DNA from: Ciceribacter sp. T2.26MG-112.2
GTDB taxonomy: Bacteria; Pseudomonadota; Alphaproteobacteria; Rhizobiales; Rhizobiaceae
Assembly: GCF_900492205.1 (NCBI RefSeq)
Contig: NZ_UEYQ01000010.1
Location: forward strand, 62,001-126,000
DNA length: 64,000 nt
Direction: 5' to 3'
Made by a program: the position numbers and the translations under genes. Positions 53,084 through 61,755 of the stretch are shown in pieces. Under the pieces are notes generated by a model. That model was not told the DNA's origin, made no database searches, and saw only the letters and a list, made by a program, of their open reading frames with translations. Every line of letters begins with the position of its first letter. The first letter of the stretch is position 1.

Positions 53084-53387
53084 GCGCGGGCGATGTCCCT
53101 GCTCGTTCTGCCATCCGGTTTGCACGACAATGTCCGATTTGGCAAGAACAGAGAGTGAACTTGATACTCATCAAGCAATGGTGCCAGCAAGGAAAAACCG
53201 TGCGATGCAAACCAGTTAGGGTTGCAGTCGGCGATTCTCCTCACACGCCGCATTTTGGACAAAACAGCGCCCAATTTGAGGAAGAGATTGCCGGTGTTGG
53301 CGTCTAGCACGCCAAGAGGGTCCGGTCTGGTGCATTGACCCCTTACCCCCAGCCCCCCAATGCTTTAGGCCGGGCCCGCCAAGCTTT
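53084..53387. promoter_or_regulatory. 304-bp region between helicase and DUF1223 genes
   Basis: The region carries the helicase promoter and an SOS box. It also has a CTTGAT-ACTC-ATCAAG dyad at 53160-53175 overlapping the edge of the SOS box. The rest, to the end of the DUF1223 gene, shows no gene. Confidence 0.5.
53146..53160 (-). promoter_or_regulatory. LexA SOS box of the helicase gene
   Basis: GAACAGAGAGTGAAC, read on the - strand as GTTC-N7-GTTC, is a perfect match to the SOS operator known in rhizobia and other alphaproteobacteria (GAAC-N7-GAAC). It lies 63 bp upstream of the helicase start. LexA repression is inferred. Confidence 0.8.
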
Positions 53388-54137
53388 CTAGGATCTAGGC
53401 TCAGTCGTCAGCAACGCCGCTCCGCGGATTGCTGACGGCTCGCCGTGGGGTCCGCTGGATTGCAGCAAGACGGCGCATCCGTCTGCCCCTTCGGAACCGA
53501 TCATCTTGGCCGGCAGGACGAGTTCGAGGGCTGCCCCGTCCCACATGGCCACGGTCTGAACGTCGATGACGCTGTTCCAATAGCTGATCGTCTTGCCCAT
53601 GTTCTCGCCCTTGAGCACCTCGACGGTCTGCTGTTGGCGGAAGTAGACGACCACCACGTCGGCCTTGCCGTCACCGGCGCCGATGCTGATCTCTATCTCG
53701 TCCCCCTTGCGACCGGCATGGATCGGTACGGTCAGGCCATGTCCGCGCGCCCGTAACCCGTCCAGCCTGCCCTCGATCATCTCCGCATCCGTGCCCTTCA
53801 GGTGGTCGCGACCGTTGACCACCGCCTGTGGCGTGTAGACCCCGCTACGGCCGAGGCTGCGCGCATAGGCATATTGTCGGGCGGTGTTCTCGGGCGTCGC
53901 CAGCGTGTCGGCCCAGCCGAGGTAGTTCCAGTAGTCGACGTGATAGGAGAGGGCCACGACGTCGCCCTTGCGGGCCAGTTTCTGCAAGGCCGCGTCGGCC
54001 GGGGGGCATGAGCTGCAGCCCTGGGAGGTGAAGAGCTCCACCACGCCCTTCGGCACCGCCGCATCGTCGGCGCGCGCGGCGGACGCGACGGCGAGCGTGC
54101 AGCAGACAGCCAGGCAGGAGGCGATCCTGAAGATCAT
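53388..54137 (-). CDS. Secreted DUF1223 thioredoxin-like protein
   Basis: The 249-residue protein has a signal peptide (about 1-24, ending ARA) and a DUF1223 domain with a CxxC motif (Cys41, Cys44 in SQGCSSCPP) in a thioredoxin-like position. It is predicted to be exported to the periplasm. Its partner and role are unknown; a thiol-redox role is inferred. It lies downstream of acnA on the same strand but beyond a strong terminator, so it is probably a separate unit. Confidence 0.8.
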   Translation of the reverse strand: MIFRIASCLAVCCTLAVASAARADDAAVPKGVVELFTSQGCSSCPPADAALQKLARKGDVVALSYHVDYWNYLGWADTLATPENTARQYAYARSLGRSGVYTPQAVVNGRDHLKGTDAEMIEGRLDGLRARGHGLTVPIHAGRKGDEIEISIGAGDGKADVVVVYFRQQQTVEVLKGENMGKTISYWNSVIDVQTVAMWDGAALELVLPAKMIGSEGADGCAVLLQSSGPHGEPSAIRGAALLTTEPRS

Positions 54138-54290
54138 GGCACAAACCCGTTCAATGCTTCCCGGAGGCGCCATGGGGCACCCGCATCGGGTCGTTTTTCC
54201 AACTCGCCCACAGCAATAACCCGGTACCGTGGCCGGTCAAAGTCACGATGGGGTGAGGCGCGCGTCAACGGCAGTCGGCGCTGCCCCACA

Positions 54291-54320
54291 AAAAAACCGC
54301 CGGGCTGGTCGCCCGGCGGT
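54291..54320 (-). terminator. acnA terminator
   Basis: On the - strand a perfect 9-bp stem (CCGCCGGGC / GCCCGGCGG) with a 5-base loop is followed by T7. It lies 21 bases after the acnA stop. Confidence 0.95.
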
Positions 54321-54341
54321 CGTGTTGAAAGCGTCGCGGTC

Positions 54342-57035
54342 TCAGGCCGCGAGATCGCGCAGAACGGTCTGCAGGATGCCGCCGTTGTTGACGTAAGTCA
54401 CCTCGTCCAGCGTATCGATGCGGCAGATCAGCGGGATCTCCTTCACCGAACCGTCGGCATAGGCGATCTTGGCGATCTTCTTCTCGCGCGGCTTGATCTC
54501 GCCGTCGAGGCCCTCGATCGTCACGGTCTCGTCGCCCTTGAGGTTGAGCGAGGCCCAGGTGGTGCCTTCCTCGAAGCAGAACGGGATGACGCCCATGCCG
54601 ACCAGATTCGAGCGGTGGATACGCTCGAAGGACTGGGCGACGACGGCGCGCACGCCCAAGAGGTTGGTGCCCTTGGCGGCCCAGTCACGCGACGAACCAT
54701 TGCCGTATTCGACGCCGGCGAAGATGACCAGCGGGGTGCCCTCGGCCTTGTACTTCATGGCGGCGTCGTAGATCGACATCTCTTCCTTGGACGGATAGTG
54801 GATGGTGTAGCCACCTTCCTTGCCGTTCGGGCCGAGCATATGGTTGCGGATGCGGATGTTGGCGAACGTGCCGCGCATCATCACTTCATGGTTGCCGCGA
54901 CGCGTGCCGTACTGGTTGAAGTCGGCGACGCCGACGCCGTTTTCCAGCAGGTAGGCACCGGCCGGGGAAGCGGCCTTGATCGAACCGGCCGGGGAAATGT
55001 GGTCGGTGGTGATCTTGTCGCCGAACAGGCCGAGCACGCGGGCGTTGACGATGTTCGTCACGCCGGCGCCGGTCTTGCCCATGCCGACGAAGTAGGGCGG
55101 GTTCTGCACATAGGTCGACTTGTCGTCCCAGGCATAGGTCTGGCCTGCCGGGATCTGCACGGCCTGCCAGTTGGCGTCGCCCTTGAACACGTCGGCGTAC
55201 TTCGATTCGTACAGTTCGCGGGTGACGTATTTCAGGATGAATTCCTGGATCTCGTGCGAGGTCGGCCAGATGTCCTTGAGGAAGACCGGGTTGCCGTTCT
55301 GGTCTTCGCCGAGCGGTTCGGTGGTCAGGTCCTTCTGGACGGTGCCGGCGAGCGCGTAAGCGACGACCAGCGGCGGGGAAGCCAGGTAGTTGGCCTGGAC
55401 GTCCGGCGAGATGCGGCCTTCGAAGTTGCGGTTGCCCGACAGCACGCCCGCGGTGATCAGGCCCTTGTCGTTGATCGTCTTCGAGATCGGTGCCGGCAGC
55501 GGGCCGGAATTGCCGATGCAGGTCGTGCAGCCGAAGCCGACGAGGTTGAAGCCCAGGGCATCCAGCGAGGTCTGCAGGCCCGACTTGGCGAGATATTCGC
55601 CGACGACCTGGGATCCCGGTGCGAGCGAGGTCTTCACCCACGGCTTGGACTTCAGACCCTTGGCAACCGCGTTGCGGGCGAGAAGGCCGGCAGCGATCAG
55701 GACGCTCGGGTTCGAGGTGTTGGTGCACGAGGTGATCGCGGCGATCGCGACGTCGCCATGGCCGATGTCATAGTCGGTGCCTTCGACCGCATAGCGGTTC
55801 GTCAGCTGGCCCGGCTTCTTGTAGTCGTTTTCGAGGGCGACCGCGAAATTGGAAGCGATCGTTTCGAGCGGCAGGCGGCCTTCCGGACGCTTCGGGCCGG
55901 CCATCGACGGCACGACGTCGCCGAGGTCGAGTTCGAGCGTGTCGGTGAAGACGAGTTCGGCGCCGTCATTGTCACGCCACATGCCCTGAGCCTTCGAATA
56001 GGCTTCAACCAGCGCGATGCGGTCCTTGGTGCGGCCCGACATCGTCAGGTAGTTGATGGTTTCGCCATCGACCGGGAAGAAGCCGCAGGTCGCGCCATAT
56101 TCCGGACCCATGTTGCCGATGGTGGCGCGGTCGGCGAGCGACATCGAATCAAGGCCGGGGCCGAAGAATTCGACGAACTTCGACACGACGCCCTTCTTGC
56201 GCAGCATCTGCACGACGGTGAGCACGAGGTCGGTCGCGGTGACACCTTCCTTGACCTTGCCGGTCAGCTTGAAGCCGATGACCTCAGGCAGCAGCATGGA
56301 GACCGGCTGGCCGAGCATGGCGGCTTCGGCTTCGATGCCGCCCACGCCCCAGCCGAGAACGCCGAGGCCGTTGATCATGGTCGTGTGGCTGTCGGTGCCG
56401 ACGCAGGTGTCGGGATAGGCAACGGTTTCGCCGTCCTCTTCCTTGGTCCAGACGGTCTGGCCGAGATATTCGAGGTTGACCTGGTGACAGATGCCGGTGC
56501 CCGGGGGAACGACGCGGAAGTTCTTGAACGCCTGCTGGCCCCATTTCAGGAAGCGGTAGCGCTCGCCGTTGCGCTCGTATTCGAGCTCGACGTTGCGGGC
56601 AAAGGCGGTCGGCGTGCCGAATTCGTCGACGATGACCGAGTGGTCGATGACGAGGTCGACGGGAACCAGCGGGTTGATCTTCTCCGGATCGCCACCGAGC
56701 GCCTTGATGCCGTCACGCATGGCGGCGAGGTCGACGACGGCGGGAACGCCGGTGAAGTCCTGCATCAGCACGCGGGCCGGACGATAGGCGATTTCGGCCT
56801 CGGCCGTGCCCTTGTCGACGAGCCAGGCGGCAATCGCCTCGATGTCATTCCTGGTGACCGAACGGCCGTCTTCGTTGCGCAGCAGATTCTCGAGCAGAAC
56901 CTTCATCGAATAGGGAAGCTTCGATACGCCCGTCAGGCCGTTGGCCTCGGCCTTGGGAAGGCTGTAATAGACATAGTCCTTACCGTTGACGGTAAGCGTC
57001 GAACGGCAATTGAAGCTGTCGATGGATTTGGACAC
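54342..57035 (-). CDS. acnA: Aconitate hydratase A
   Basis: AcnA is the [4Fe-4S] TCA-cycle enzyme that isomerises citrate and isocitrate. The cluster cysteines are in SCTNTSNPS (about 437) and [10 protein letters not shown] (about 503 and 506). The length of 897 residues is standard for the AcnA/IRP type. It diverges from ccmA across 274 bp that contain an Irr-like palindrome. In apo form the family can bind RNA. Confidence 0.98.
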   Translation of the reverse strand: MSKSIDSFNCRSTLTVNGKDYVYYSLPKAEANGLTGVSKLPYSMKVLLENLLRNEDGRSVTRNDIEAIAAWLVDKGTAEAEIAYRPARVLMQDFTGVPAVVDLAAMRDGIKALGGDPEKINPLVPVDLVIDHSVIVDEFGTPTAFARNVELEYERNGERYRFLKWGQQAFKNFRVVPPGTGICHQVNLEYLGQTVWTKEEDGETVAYPDTCVGTDSHTTMINGLGVLGWGVGGIEAEAAMLGQPVSMLLPEVIGFKLTGKVKEGVTATDLVLTVVQMLRKKGVVSKFVEFFGPGLDSMSLADRATIGNMGPEYGATCGFFPVDGETINYLTMSGRTKDRIALVEAYSKAQGMWRDNDGAELVFTDTLELDLGDVVPSMAGPKRPEGRLPLETIASNFAVALENDYKKPGQLTNRYAVEGTDYDIGHGDVAIAAITSCTNTSNPSVLIAAGLLARNAVAKGLKSKPWVKTSLAPGSQVVGEYLAKSGLQTSLDALGFNLVGFGCTTCIGNSGPLPAPISKTINDKGLITAGVLSGNRNFEGRISPDVQANYLASPPLVVAYALAGTVQKDLTTEPLGEDQNGNPVFLKDIWPTSHEIQEFILKYVTRELYESKYADVFKGDANWQAVQIPAGQTYAWDDKSTYVQNPPYFVGMGKTGAGVTNIVNARVLGLFGDKITTDHISPAGSIKAASPAGAYLLENGVGVADFNQYGTRRGNHEVMMRGTFANIRIRNHMLGPNGKEGGYTIHYPSKEEMSIYDAAMKYKAEGTPLVIFAGVEYGNGSSRDWAAKGTNLLGVRAVVAQSFERIHRSNLVGMGVIPFCFEEGTTWASLNLKGDETVTIEGLDGEIKPREKKIAKIAYADGSVKEIPLICRIDTLDEVTYVNNGGILQTVLRDLAA

Positions 57036-57211
57036 GGATAAAGCCCCGCTTATTCTGATAGCCTACACTTGTCGTGCGGACGCCTATGCACTTCATGCAC
57101 ATCAGGATGCGGGTACGGTCATTTCCGCTGTCCGCACGTGGATGATGCTGTTGCAACCCCAGGTTCGGCACAAGGATGATGTTCACGCCGACCGCTGGCG
57201 TGGTTGCAGGT

Positions 57212-57230
57212 CTTATAGATAATTTCTAAG
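57212..57230. promoter_or_regulatory. Candidate Irr/ICE-like box between acnA and ccmA
   Basis: CTTATAGATAATTTCTAAG is an imperfect 19-bp palindrome containing TTTCTAA, the half-site of the iron control element bound by Irr in rhizobia. It is 79 bp upstream of ccmA and 176 bp upstream of acnA. Both genes concern iron or heme. The identification is by resemblance only. Confidence 0.5.
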
Positions 57231-57309
57231 AAAGGTGCCAGACCAACGAATGGCGAATTCGGACAATTTTTTGGAAGGGCGATGAGGGCATCGCCGGAAG
57301 GTTCAAACC

Positions 57310-57957
57310 ATGCGGCTCATCGCCGAAAACCTCGCCGCCAAGCGCGGCGAAGACCTGATTTTCGTTAATGTTTCCTTTCAGTTGGCGGCCGGAGAGGCAT
57401 TGGTGCTGACGGGCCGGAACGGGTCGGGCAAGTCGACGCTGCTGCGCGTGGTCGCCGGCCTGCTTCGGCCGGAAAAAGGCCGTGTGGAAGCCGTATTCCG
57501 CGACGGCCGCGAGACCCGGCCGGCCCGCGAAGTCAGCCACTATCTCGGTCATCGCAACGCCATGAAGCAGGAACTGACGGTCATCGAGAACCTGGCCTTC
57601 TGGCGGGATTTTCTCGGCGACTTCGTAGGCGGCGAGGGTCGCTCGATCGGGGCGGCGGCCGATGCGGTTGGCCTGGGGGGGATAACGCATCTTCCCTTCG
57701 GCTATCTCTCGGCCGGCCAGCAGCGCCGATTTGCCATGGCCAAGCTGCTCGTCGCCCATCGCCCGGTGTGGATTCTCGACGAACCGACCGCAGCGCTCGA
57801 CGCCAGCGCCGACCAGATGTTCGCCGGACTGGTGCACGAGCACCTGGCCAATGGTGGCATCGCGATCGCCGCCACCCACCAGCCGCTCGGTCTCAAGGAT
57901 GCGAAGACCCTGGTGATGAAGGGGTTCGAGTATCGCGAGACGGGGGAAATGGCATGA
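57310..57957 (+). CDS. ccmA: Heme exporter ATPase CcmA
   Basis: CcmA drives release of heme-loaded CcmE for cytochrome c maturation. The 215-residue ABC ATPase has Walker A GRNGSGKST (about residues 36-44), signature LSAGQQRRFAMAK and Walker B VWILDEPTAAL. It heads ccmABCDG. The usual tight junction with ccmB is absent; a 241-bp gap with a repeat element separates them. Confidence 0.95.
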   Translation: MRLIAENLAAKRGEDLIFVNVSFQLAAGEALVLTGRNGSGKSTLLRVVAGLLRPEKGRVEAVFRDGRETRPAREVSHYLGHRNAMKQELTVIENLAFWRDFLGDFVGGEGRSIGAAADAVGLGGITHLPFGYLSAGQQRRFAMAKLLVAHRPVWILDEPTAALDASADQMFAGLVHEHLANGGIAIAATHQPLGLKDAKTLVMKGFEYRETGEMA

Positions 57958-58014
57958 TGAGGCTGGCCGTTTCCCGCCACGTTCTTCTCCTTCCCACTTT
58001 CACACTTGGTGATT

Positions 58015-58170
58015 TCCCCTCCCCAACCCCTCCCCACAAGGGGGAGGGACTCGGTTTGCGTCGCTGCCTCCCTTCGAAACCAACGACCCATCAGCGATAT
58101 CGGTTTATCGCATCGAAACGGCTGCCGCGGATTAGCCCCTCCCCCTTGTGGGGAGGGGTTGGGGAGGGGA
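58015..58170. repeat. 156-bp inverted-repeat element between ccmA and ccmB
   Basis: Perfect 34-bp inverted repeats at 58015-58048 and 58137-58170 enclose 88 bp. Each arm also contains a shorter palindromic part around CACAAGGGGG. There is no coding capacity. It resembles a small non-autonomous element or an intergenic mosaic (RIME-like) repeat. I see no clear target-site duplication. Confidence 0.8.
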
Positions 58171-58198
58171 CTTTTACTCAAATGATGAGACATACAGC

Positions 58199-58858
58199 AT
58201 GATCGCCCTCTTCCTCCGCGACCTGAAGCTCTCCGTGCGCGCCGGCGGCGGGGCGCTGATCGGGGTGCTGTTCTTCATGACGGTGGTCGCCGTCATTCCC
58301 TTCGGCGTCGGGCCGGATCTCAACCTTCTGTCGCGCATCGGGCCGGCGATCGTCTGGATCGGCGCGCTGCTGGCCGCCCTTCTCGGACTCGACCGGCTGT
58401 TCCAGGCCGAGCGCGACGATGGGTCGCTGGACCTCATCCTGATGCAGGAGACGCCGCTGGTGCTGACCGTCTTCGTCAAGTGCCTGGCCCATTGGGTGGC
58501 GACCAGCCTGCCGCTTGTCATCGCCTCGCCGCTGCTCGGCCTGTTCATGAACATGAACGAGGTGGCGATCGGCGCGGTGATGCTGACCCTTCTCGTCGGA
58601 TCACCGGCGATCACTTTCATTGGAGCGGCCGGTGCCGCCGTTGCCGTCGCCTTGCCGCGCGGTGGGCTGCTGGTCTCGATCCTCGTCCTGCCGCTCGCCA
58701 TCCCGGTGCTGATCTTCGGGGTCAGCGCTTCTTATGCGGCGGTCGAGGACCCGGCCCCATTTCTGCCGCCCTTCCTGTTTCTGATCGCCATCACGCTGTT
58801 TTTCGCCGTCATCGGCCCGCTTGCCGCCGCACTGGCGCTGCGCAGCGCCTCGGATTGA
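58199..58858 (+). CDS. ccmB: Heme exporter permease CcmB
   Basis: CcmB is the membrane partner of CcmA and CcmC. About six membrane segments are seen in 219 residues, with FQAERDDGSLDLILM in the cytosolic loop, a hallmark of the family. The ATG at 58199 lies 28 bp after the repeat element. The repeat may have moved or replaced its original ribosome binding site; none is clear. Confidence 0.94.
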   Translation: MIALFLRDLKLSVRAGGGALIGVLFFMTVVAVIPFGVGPDLNLLSRIGPAIVWIGALLAALLGLDRLFQAERDDGSLDLILMQETPLVLTVFVKCLAHWVATSLPLVIASPLLGLFMNMNEVAIGAVMLTLLVGSPAITFIGAAGAAVAVALPRGGLLVSILVLPLAIPVLIFGVSASYAAVEDPAPFLPPFLFLIAITLFFAVIGPLAAALALRSASD

Positions 58859-58903
58859 CCGGGATCAATTGCAGTTCGCTGCCTCTCAGGTTAGAAGCAT
58901 TCC

Positions 58904-59671
58904 ATGAATACTATGAATCTTGCCCTTTCAAAGTTCAGCGAACTCGCCAATCCGACCCGGTTTCTGGCGCTGTCCGGGCGCATCCTGCCGTGGCTCGCGG
59001 GCCTGACGGCGCTGCTTTTCGCCGTCGGTCTCTATATGAGCTTTACCACCGAAGGCGACTACCAGCAGGGCGATACGGTACGGATCATGTATGTGCATGT
59101 GCCGGCGGCCTGGCTGGCGATGTTGTGCTATTCGGTCATGGCGATCTCGGCGATCGGCACGCTGGTGTGGCGCCATCCGCTGGCCGATGTCAGCCACAAG
59201 GCGGCGGCCCCGCTTGGCGCCGCCTTCACCCTGATCTCGCTGATAACCGGTTCGCTCTGGGGTAAGCCGATGTGGGGCACCTGGTGGGTCTGGGATGCGC
59301 GGCTCACCTCGGTCTTCGTGCTCTTCCTCATGTATCTCGGCCTGATCGCGCTCAACCGCGCCATGGACGATGCCTCGAAGGCCGCCCGTCTCAGCGCCGT
59401 TCTGATCCTTGTCGGCTTCGTCAACATCCCGATCATCAAGTTCTCGGTCGAGTGGTGGAACACGCTGCATCAGCCGGCGAGCGTTATCCGCATGGACGGC
59501 CCGACCATCGACCCGGAATTCCTCTGGCCGCTGCTGGTGATGGCCATCGCGTTTACCTTCCTGTTTTTCACCCTGCACCTGATGGCGATGCGCAACGAGA
59601 TCTGGCGCCGCCGGATCGCAACGCAGCGCCGCATGGCGGCGCGCATGGCCGGCCGGGAGGTTTCGCCATGA
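58904..59671 (+). CDS. ccmC: Heme-handling protein CcmC
   Basis: CcmC binds heme and passes it to CcmE in the periplasm. The tryptophan-rich WGTWWVWDARLTS motif (about residues 125-137) and two conserved histidines (for example HVPAAW and HQPAS) are present in a six-helix protein of 255 residues. The stop overlaps the start of ccmD. Confidence 0.95.
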   Translation: MNTMNLALSKFSELANPTRFLALSGRILPWLAGLTALLFAVGLYMSFTTEGDYQQGDTVRIMYVHVPAAWLAMLCYSVMAISAIGTLVWRHPLADVSHKAAAPLGAAFTLISLITGSLWGKPMWGTWWVWDARLTSVFVLFLMYLGLIALNRAMDDASKAARLSAVLILVGFVNIPIIKFSVEWWNTLHQPASVIRMDGPTIDPEFLWPLLVMAIAFTFLFFTLHLMAMRNEIWRRRIATQRRMAARMAGREVSP

Positions 59672-59853
59672 GCCACGCCTTCTACATCTATCTCTCCTAT
59701 GGCGTCAGCGCACTGATCATCCTTGCCCTGATCGCCTGGGTCTGGCTCGACGGTCGGGCGCGCCAGACGGAATTGAAGGCACTCGATGCGGCGGGCGTCC
59801 GCCGCCGTTCGGCCGGTGCCGCTGCCGGAACTGTATCCGAGGCGTCCGAATGA
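59668..59853 (+). CDS. ccmD: Heme exporter small protein CcmD
   Basis: The 61-residue protein has one N-terminal membrane helix (FYIYLSYGVSALIILALIAWVWL) and a basic cytosolic tail, as expected for CcmD, which helps release holo-CcmE. It overlaps ccmC and ccmG by 4 bases each. Confidence 0.9.
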   Translation: MSHAFYIYLSYGVSALIILALIAWVWLDGRARQTELKALDAAGVRRRSAGAAAGTVSEASE

Positions 59854-60449
59854 GCGAGATCGAATCAAAGCCCGGCGACCGACGCGGTATCGGCCGCTAT
59901 CTCGTGGCCATCATCCCGCTCGCCTTGTTCGCCATCTTTGCCGGCGTCGCCGGCAAGATGCTCTATGACCAGGACGTCAACGGCCGCGACGTTTCGGCCA
60001 TCCCCTCGGCACTGATCGGCACGAAGGCGCCGGCTCTTGCCATGGCCGGGCTCGACGGGTCGAACACGCCGGCCCTCACCTCCGAGGCGATCGCCGGCAA
60101 GCTGACGCTGGTGAATGTCTTCGCCTCCTGGTGCGTGCCGTGCCGGCAGGAGCACCCGATCCTCAAAGACCTGTCCAAGGATCCGCGGCTTAACGTCGTC
60201 GGCATCAACTACAAGGACAAAAACGACAACGCGCTGCGCTTCCTCGGCGAACTCGGCAATCCCTATGCCGCGATCGGCGTCGATCCGAACGGCAAAGCGG
60301 CCATCGACTGGGGCGTCTACGGCATTCCGGAAAGCTATCTCGTCGCGAGCGACGGCACGATCCTCTACAAGAAGGTCGGCCCCTTCGATCCGCAATCGCT
60401 CGAGACCGGTCTTTACCCCGCGATCGAAAAGGCACTCGCCGGGTCGTGA
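59850..60449 (+). CDS. ccmG: Thiol:disulfide oxidoreductase CcmG (DsbE/CycY)
   Basis: CcmG reduces apocytochrome c heme-binding cysteines in the periplasm. An N-terminal membrane anchor (about residues 14-32) precedes a thioredoxin fold with WCVPC (about 92-96) and the GVYGIPESY loop with cis-proline. The length is 199 residues. It ends the operon; ccmE, ccmF and ccmH must be elsewhere. Confidence 0.94.
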   Translation: MSEIESKPGDRRGIGRYLVAIIPLALFAIFAGVAGKMLYDQDVNGRDVSAIPSALIGTKAPALAMAGLDGSNTPALTSEAIAGKLTLVNVFASWCVPCRQEHPILKDLSKDPRLNVVGINYKDKNDNALRFLGELGNPYAAIGVDPNGKAAIDWGVYGIPESYLVASDGTILYKKVGPFDPQSLETGLYPAIEKALAGS

Positions 60450-60460
60450 TTGCGTAAGGC

Positions 60461-61054
60461 TTACAGCGCCGCCTGCCACGCCTTGACCGCTTCGACCGGC
60501 CAGACCAGCATCAGCACGTTGAGCGTCAGGTTGTCGCGGATGACGATGGCGGTTGCGACCTCGAAGCCGATGGCGAGTGCGACCGTCAGCCAGACCGGGG
60601 CGCGGGCGGCGAAGAGGAAGCCGAGGACCATGGCCACCGTGTCCATCGCCGAATTGAGGATGCTGTCGCCCTGATAGCCGATCGCCATGGTCGCGGTGCG
60701 GTAGCGGTCGATGATGATCGGCGAGTTTTCCAGGAGTTCCCAGGCCGCCTCGACGACGACGGCGAGTGTCAATCGGGCGCCGAACGAGGCGCGGGGCAGG
60801 GCGACGATCGCCAGCCAGTAGAACAGGAAGCCGTGGATGATGTGCGACGGCGTGTACCAGTCGGAAATGTGCTGCGAATTGCCGGCCGTGTTGACGCCGG
60901 GCTCGAACAGCCTGACATAGCCGCATTCGCAGATCGGAATGCGGCCCATCAGCGCCAGCGTGACGATCTGCACGATGAGGAAGGCGGCGGCTGCGGCGAG
61001 CCAGAAGCGCGTGGCGCGGTCGTCGGCGGCAAGGGTCACGGGACCATCGCTCAT
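60461..61054 (-). CDS. DUF2585 (UPF0314) membrane protein
   Basis: The 197-residue protein has about five membrane segments and the conserved core [34 protein letters not shown] in pieces, which defines this alphaproteobacterial family. The middle part contains [15 protein letters not shown]. Function is unknown. It overlaps ispZ by 4 bases (ATGA), so the two are cotranslated, which hints at a shared envelope role. Confidence 0.85.
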   Translation of the reverse strand: MSDGPVTLAADDRATRFWLAAAAAFLIVQIVTLALMGRIPICECGYVRLFEPGVNTAGNSQHISDWYTPSHIIHGFLFYWLAIVALPRASFGARLTLAVVVEAAWELLENSPIIIDRYRTATMAIGYQGDSILNSAMDTVAMVLGFLFAARAPVWLTVALAIGFEVATAIVIRDNLTLNVLMLVWPVEAVKAWQAAL

Positions 61055-61713
61055 TCGGCCTTGCCCCCGTCTTTCGTCTCCGTCCCGGTGTCCAGCGAAT
61101 GGCGCATGATCAGCGGCATCTGGGCGAGCGTGAACAGGATGGTGATCGGCATCGTGCCCCAGACCTTGAAATTGACCCAGACAGCGTCGGAGAAATTGCG
61201 CCAGACGACTTCGTTCAGCACGGCGAGGAACAGGAAGAAGATGCCCCAGCGGAGCGTCAGCTTCTTCCAGCCCTCGGCGTCGAGCTGGAAGGCGGCGTTG
61301 AAGACGTAGCCGAGCAAGGACTTGCCGAAGAACAGGCCGCCGAGCAGCACCACGCCGAACAGCGTATTGACGATGGTCGGCTTCATCTTGATGAAGGTCT
61401 CGTCCTGCAGCCAGATCGACAGCGAGCCGAACACCATGACGACGATGCCCGAGACGAAGGGCATGATCGGCAGGTGCTTGAAGACGATCTTCGAGACGAT
61501 GAGCGAGACGACCGTCGCCACCATGAATAGGGCGGTGGCGATCAGGAGCGGCCCGCCGACGGCTGTCAGGGCCGGGAAGGTCTTGGCCAGCCACTCGCCG
61601 CGCAGATTGCCGAAGAAGAAGACCATGAGCGGCCCGATCTCCAGCGCCATCTTCAGCATGGGATGATGGCGCTCCTCGGCGGTCGGCTTGGTGTCACTTT
61701 CGAAATTGCTCAT
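61051..61713 (-). CDS. ispZ: Septation protein A family (IspZ/YciB)
   Basis: This inner-membrane protein of the IspZ/YciB family has about six membrane segments in 220 residues, starting with the family stretch [15 protein letters not shown]. It influences septation and envelope integrity in other bacteria. It lies 42 bp after ftsY on the same strand and is coupled to the DUF2585 gene. Confidence 0.9.
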   Translation of the reverse strand: MSNFESDTKPTAEERHHPMLKMALEIGPLMVFFFGNLRGEWLAKTFPALTAVGGPLLIATALFMVATVVSLIVSKIVFKHLPIMPFVSGIVVMVFGSLSIWLQDETFIKMKPTIVNTLFGVVLLGGLFFGKSLLGYVFNAAFQLDAEGWKKLTLRWGIFFLFLAVLNEVVWRNFSDAVWVNFKVWGTMPITILFTLAQMPLIMRHSLDTGTETKDGGKAE

Positions 61714-61755
61714 GGCTTACGTCTTTCAGATCCGTTGTGCGGCCCGGCGTCCGGT

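Noticed and set aside
53340-53365. A C-rich stretch after the SOS region, considered as another copy of the ccm repeat
   Set aside because: It does not match the 34-bp ends and has no inverted partner.
54615-57041. An 808-residue + strand frame opposite acnA
   Set aside because: Antisense shadow of aconitase.
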